DNA from: Caulobacter segnis ATCC 21756
GTDB taxonomy: Bacteria; Pseudomonadota; Alphaproteobacteria; Caulobacterales; Caulobacteraceae
Direction of reading: 5' to 3'
Assembly (NCBI RefSeq): GCF_000092285.1
Contig: NC_014100.1
Span: 2,790,001 to 2,854,000, forward strand
DNA length: 64,000 nt
Below the pieces are notes generated by a model, which ran no database searches, had not been told where the DNA came from, and saw nothing but the letters and a program-made list of their open reading frames with translations. This document shows positions 60,894 through 64,000 of the stretch, in pieces. The first letter of the stretch is position 1. Each line of letters begins with the position of its first letter. The position numbers and the translations under genes are program-made.

Positions 60894-63800
60894 TGTTCCG
60901 TCGTCGTCGAATTCGAAGCGCTTGCCGGCGAAGTCGTACTCGCCCCCCGGACGACGCGAGCGACGCCGCTCAGCGCCGGCGCCAGGGATGTGCCGCCAAC
61001 ATGGGCGTCCAGGGAGAGCTCGACGTCCAGGCCTCTTCCCCGAACGAAGACGCGGCGCGGCGCCTTCAGATCGAGATCCAGGATCATCCCGCCGGTGGTC
61101 GGGCGGCGCTGAAGCCCCTGATCCAGATCCTGCGGTCTGTTGCGTTCGACCACGTCCATCGCCACCACGCCCGCCGGCGTCTTGGTCTGCGCCGAAACAT
61201 CGGCGCGATCGAGGGTCACCGCCCCCGCCAGCTTGATCTTGCCGTCCGCCGAGCGGTTGACCGTCGCCGAGCCGGTCGCCACCGCCGACGCCAGATCGTT
61301 GTCGATCAGGCGGAAGCTTTTCATGTCGAGCTTGAAGCTGCCGACGCCGTCGCGCGCCAGGCTGATGCGCCCGGCGCCGGAGATCGAACCGCCCTGCCCG
61401 TCCTCGCCGATCGCTTGTAGGACGTCGATGGCGTTATCGGCCATGGATGAGCGGAGGGTCACATTCCGCAGGCGAAGGCCCGTCTGGCCGTCCTCGAAAC
61501 CGCCGTTGTCGAGCGTCGCCGTGCCCAGCAGGCGCGGGTCGGCGAGCGTGCCCCCCAGGCTGGCCTGCAGGTTGATGCGTCCCGACAGCGAGCGGTCCGC
61601 CCCCATCAGCAGGTTCCACAATGGCTTGAGCTCGCCCTGGGCGGAGAACCGGCCCTGCACGCCGCGCTTCTTGTTGATCACCAGCCGCAGCGGCTTGGCG
61701 GAGGCCTCGACCGGCAGGACGAGATTGGCCTCGGCCTTGAGCCCCTGCCGGTTGTCGCCGTCGGCGACGATGGTCAGCTGGCTGTCGGTCAGGTCGCCAT
61801 GGATCTTGGCGTCCAGAGACTGCTCGACCTTGGCGCCACGTTCACGAGCATTGGACAGGCGCATGGTGAAATCGCCGCCCAGGTTGTCGCCCTGCCCGCG
61901 CAGATTGAAAGCGCCGTCGATGTCGCCGTCCAAGTCCGGATTGAAGGCGGTCAGAGTCACGCCCGCCAGTTCGGCCTTCAGCATGGCCGTCGCGCCGCCG
62001 AGGTCCGCATCGATGTCCGCTCGGCCCTTGTCGATCGCCAGCCTCAGGCGCGCTTGGGTGGGGCCATCGCCAAACCGGAGCTTGGCTGGCTCGTTGGTCT
62101 TGATCTCGGTTCTCCCGAGACGCCCGGAGGCGTTCAGGGTCAGGTCGTAGACGCGGCCCGTTTGCGCCAATTCGCCCGAACCGCCCAAGCGCCAGCGGCC
62201 GTTAGGGGCGTCACCCCGCGCGTCGATCGACAGAGGCAGGCGGGAAAGCGGTCCGTCCGCCTTGATCGCCGCCGTCCGAACTTTCCAGCCGCCAAAACTG
62301 ATTTCCTGCGCGGTAAGGTCCAGCGTCGCGTTGGCCGCGCCGCCGCCCGGCGCATCGACGAGGCGGGCGGAGCCCCTGACCTGTCCCTGCGGCAGGAAAG
62401 CGCCCGGCCCAATGGCCACTGTCAGATCCGCCGTCGCCGGCAAGCCGCTCCGGAGCGACATCGCGCCGCGCGCCTTGGCCCCGCCCGCGTCGACATCGAG
62501 GTCGGTCAGCTCGATTCCGCCAGGCGAGAACCGGAAGGCCGTTCGCCCCCGCGCCGGCCCATAGGCGCTTTGGGCTTGAAGCGCCGCCGTGCCGTCCGTG
62601 GCGTTGGTCCCGCGCGCGAAGACGAGGCTTAGTCGCGCCTTGGTCAGTTGCAGGTTCGGCAGGTCTATGGAGTCGAAATCGGCGTTCAACTCAGCCTTGG
62701 GGGCCGAGAGCACGCCGCCGATCTTGCCATCGCCGCTGGCCTTGCCAGCCACTTCGACCGGCCCGGCGCGGAACGGGCCTGTCGCGGTCCAATCCAGATC
62801 GAAGTCGAGCGAGAGCCCCTTACCGAGCTTGCCCGAAGTTCTGGCGTTGGCGGCCGCCCCCTCCAGGCGGGCCTCGGCGACCGTCAGCACGCCTTGGTTC
62901 CAGCTGGCCTTGCCGTCCAGGCGCGGCGTCGCGCCCAGGAGACGGTCGATCTCCGCGTAACCGGTCGCGAAGTTCGCGGCGCGGCTGTCGACGCTGAAGG
63001 TCCACGGGCGACCGGCGAAGCTGGAGGCCGTCCATTTGGCGTTGAGCGACCCCATCGCCCCTGATCGCACCGGACCCAGGCTGGCCACCTTCATCTCGCC
63101 GTCAAAGGATAGGCCGCCGAGCACGCCGCGCTCGCCCTTGCCCGTCACGATCAGGTTCGGCGCGTCGATGCGGGCCGAGCGGATCAGGAAGCGACCGCCC
63201 TTGACCCGGGCGCCTTCGAACGTCGCCTTCGGACTCGCCCCCAGCACGGCCAGCAGGCCCGTGCCACCGCCGCCCGAGGAGGTGGCCTGGGCCTTGATCT
63301 CCAGCTCCCCCTTGGCCCAACGCACCACCGCAGGGCCCTTCGCGCGCTTCAGGCGGTAGCCCAGCAACTCCAGGTCCGCGACGTCCGCGGTCCCCTCCAC
63401 CGAGAAGCCGCCCTGCTCCAGTCGGAACACCCCTTCGGCCAGCCCCTGCCCCATCTGCGGGATCGAGACGATCCTCTTCAGCGCGCCGATGCGGGCGGTG
63501 AAGGCCAAGCCGTCTGGTCCGGTGCGACGCTTGGCGAGGTCGGCCAAGCCACGCGCTTGAAGCGTCAGGTTGTCAGCGCGAACGTCCAGGGTCAGGGCCG
63601 AGAGCCCGTCGTCGGTCGCCTTCTTGCCGTCGATCGTAAAGTTGGCCTGCGTCCCGAACATCCGCTCGAGCCGCTGGGTGAGACGCGAGGCGCCGAGATC
63701 GAGCCGACCTCGCGCCGAACCGCCGTCGGGCGTCCAGGCGCCGCTGGCGTCGAGCGGCGTGTCGTCGCCTGACTTCGCCAAAACGGTGAAAGCCGCTTGG

Positions 63801-64000
63801 CTGACGGTCCCGTCGGCCTTGGCCTTCAGGTCGAACGGACGGTCGGCGGGCAAGCCGAGCGCGCCCGCGATGGCGCCGCCGTTGGCCTCCATCGCGTCGG
63901 CGGTCAGGTGCAGGGTCTTGGAGCGTCCCAGATCGAAATCGAGGGTCAGATGGTCGCCAGCGTGCAGGCGTGAAGCCACCGCCATCTTGCCCTTCTGGCC
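60824..64000 (-). CDS. tamB: TamB translocation/assembly protein (5' end outside window; frameshifted at 60940-60945)
   Basis: The frame is open to the right edge of the window, so the N-terminal membrane anchor is missing. The visible 1050 residues are a long series of beta-rich repeats (for example LDLTAQEISFGGWKVRTAAI and GELKPLWNLLMGADRSLSGR) typical of the AsmA/TamB superfamily. These form a periplasmic lipid-transporting groove that connects the inner membrane with the outer-membrane protein TamA. The end of this frame after residue 1000 (VRGASTTSPASASNSTT) is out of family frame. The correct C-terminus lies in the next frame (60390-60893). A homopolymer frameshift, real or a sequencing error, is the simplest explanation. 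Confidence 0.85.
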   Translation of the reverse strand, partial: GQKGKMAVASRLHAGDHLTLDFDLGRSKTLHLTADAMEANGGAIAGALGLPADRPFDLKAKADGTVSQAAFTVLAKSGDDTPLDASGAWTPDGGSARGRLDLGASRLTQRLERMFGTQANFTIDGKKATDDGLSALTLDVRADNLTLQARGLADLAKRRTGPDGLAFTARIGALKRIVSIPQMGQGLAEGVFRLEQGGFSVEGTADVADLELLGYRLKRAKGPAVVRWAKGELEIKAQATSSGGGGTGLLAVLGASPKATFEGARVKGGRFLIRSARIDAPNLIVTGKGERGVLGGLSFDGEMKVASLGPVRSGAMGSLNAKWTASSFAGRPWTFSVDSRAANFATGYAEIDRLLGATPRLDGKASWNQGVLTVAEARLEGAAANARTSGKLGKGLSLDFDLDWTATGPFRAGPVEVAGKASGDGKIGGVLSAPKAELNADFDSIDLPNLQLTKARLSLVFARGTNATDGTAALQAQSAYGPARGRTAFRFSPGGIELTDLDVDAGGAKARGAMSLRSGLPATADLTVAIGPGAFLPQGQVRGSARLVDAPGGGAANATLDLTAQEISFGGWKVRTAAIKADGPLSRLPLSIDARGDAPNGRWRLGGSGELAQTGRVYDLTLNASGRLGRTEIKTNEPAKLRFGDGPTQARLRLAIDKGRADIDADLGGATAMLKAELAGVTLTAFNPDLDGDIDGAFNLRGQGDNLGGDFTMRLSNARERGAKVEQSLDAKIHGDLTDSQLTIVADGDNRQGLKAEANLVLPVEASAKPLRLVINKKRGVQGRFSAQGELKPLWNLLMGADRSLSGRINLQASLGGTLADPRLLGTATLDNGGFEDGQTGLRLRNVTLRSSMADNAIDVLQAIGEDGQGGSISGAGRISLARDGVGSFKLDMKSFRLIDNDLASAVATGSATVNRSADGKIKLAGAVTLDRADVSAQTKTPAGVVAMDVVERNRPQDLDQGLQRRPTTGGMILDLDLKAPRRVFVRGRGLDVELSLDAHVGGTSLAPALSGVARVVRGASTTSPASASNSTTTEQCIYRASSTASVWTSRRRAKTPR

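Overview
The window is about 64 kb of GC-rich alphaproteobacterial chromosome. Three short lasso-peptide precursor genes (22362-22930, minus strand) encode core peptides that match, from memory, the published caulosegnins I, II and III of Caulobacter segnis. The flanking housekeeping genes also fit a Caulobacter chromosome. C. segnis or a very close relative is the best assignment.

The left two thirds (1 to about 43 kb) is an integrated, ICE-like genomic island. Its right end lies at the 3' end of guaA, next to a P4-type tyrosine integrase (41500-42756). The left end is outside the window. From left to right the island carries: (i) a defence-like block on the plus strand (1-4616): an OLD/TOPRIM nuclease and UvrD-like helicase pair resembling Gabija, then a GHKL ATPase with a probable PD-(D/E)XK nuclease C-terminus; (ii) a mobilisation module on the minus strand (4795-12591): CopG, TraG/VirD4, VirD2-like relaxase, lytic transglycosylase, TraF peptidase, DUF2840, HTH, DUF2285 regulator and XRE repressor. 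No trb/T4SS genes are visible; (iii) the complete caulosegnin cluster (12744-23599): ECF sigma, FecR, TonB-dependent receptor and isopeptidase on one strand, facing the GntR regulator, three precursors, protease B and cyclase C on the other; (iv) ICE maintenance genes (23831-30289): HTH regulator, two DUF736 genes plus an inverted dead copy, a membrane protein, ParB and AlpA; (v) an arsenate/metal block (30473-39031): PiT, ArsJ, two small proteins, a P1B ATPase with an unusual membrane motif, ArsJ-type GAPDH and an EcsC protein; (vi) a winged-helix protein and a nitrilase-like protein; then the integrase.

The right third (43-64 kb) is ordinary chromosome: a guaB-MAPEG-rsmB-guaA operon, a small secreted CxDAKGKFxKC protein, a ppx-rlmE-potassium channel operon, hspQ, phhA, an acyltransferase, a frameshifted LytTR regulator, a coupled arginine succinyltransferase operon (M20 hydrolase-astA-astD-astB-GNAT, without astC or astE), and the 3' part of tamB, which carries a frameshift in a run of six G.

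The lasso genes form a logical unit. Precursors are bound through the N-terminal recognition domain of B, cut by B and closed by C. The sigma/FecR/receptor trio probably senses and imports the product, and the periplasmic isopeptidase linearises it. In the arsenate block GAPDH would make 1-arseno-3-phosphoglycerate, which ArsJ exports. No tRNA, rRNA, CRISPR array or transposase was found.
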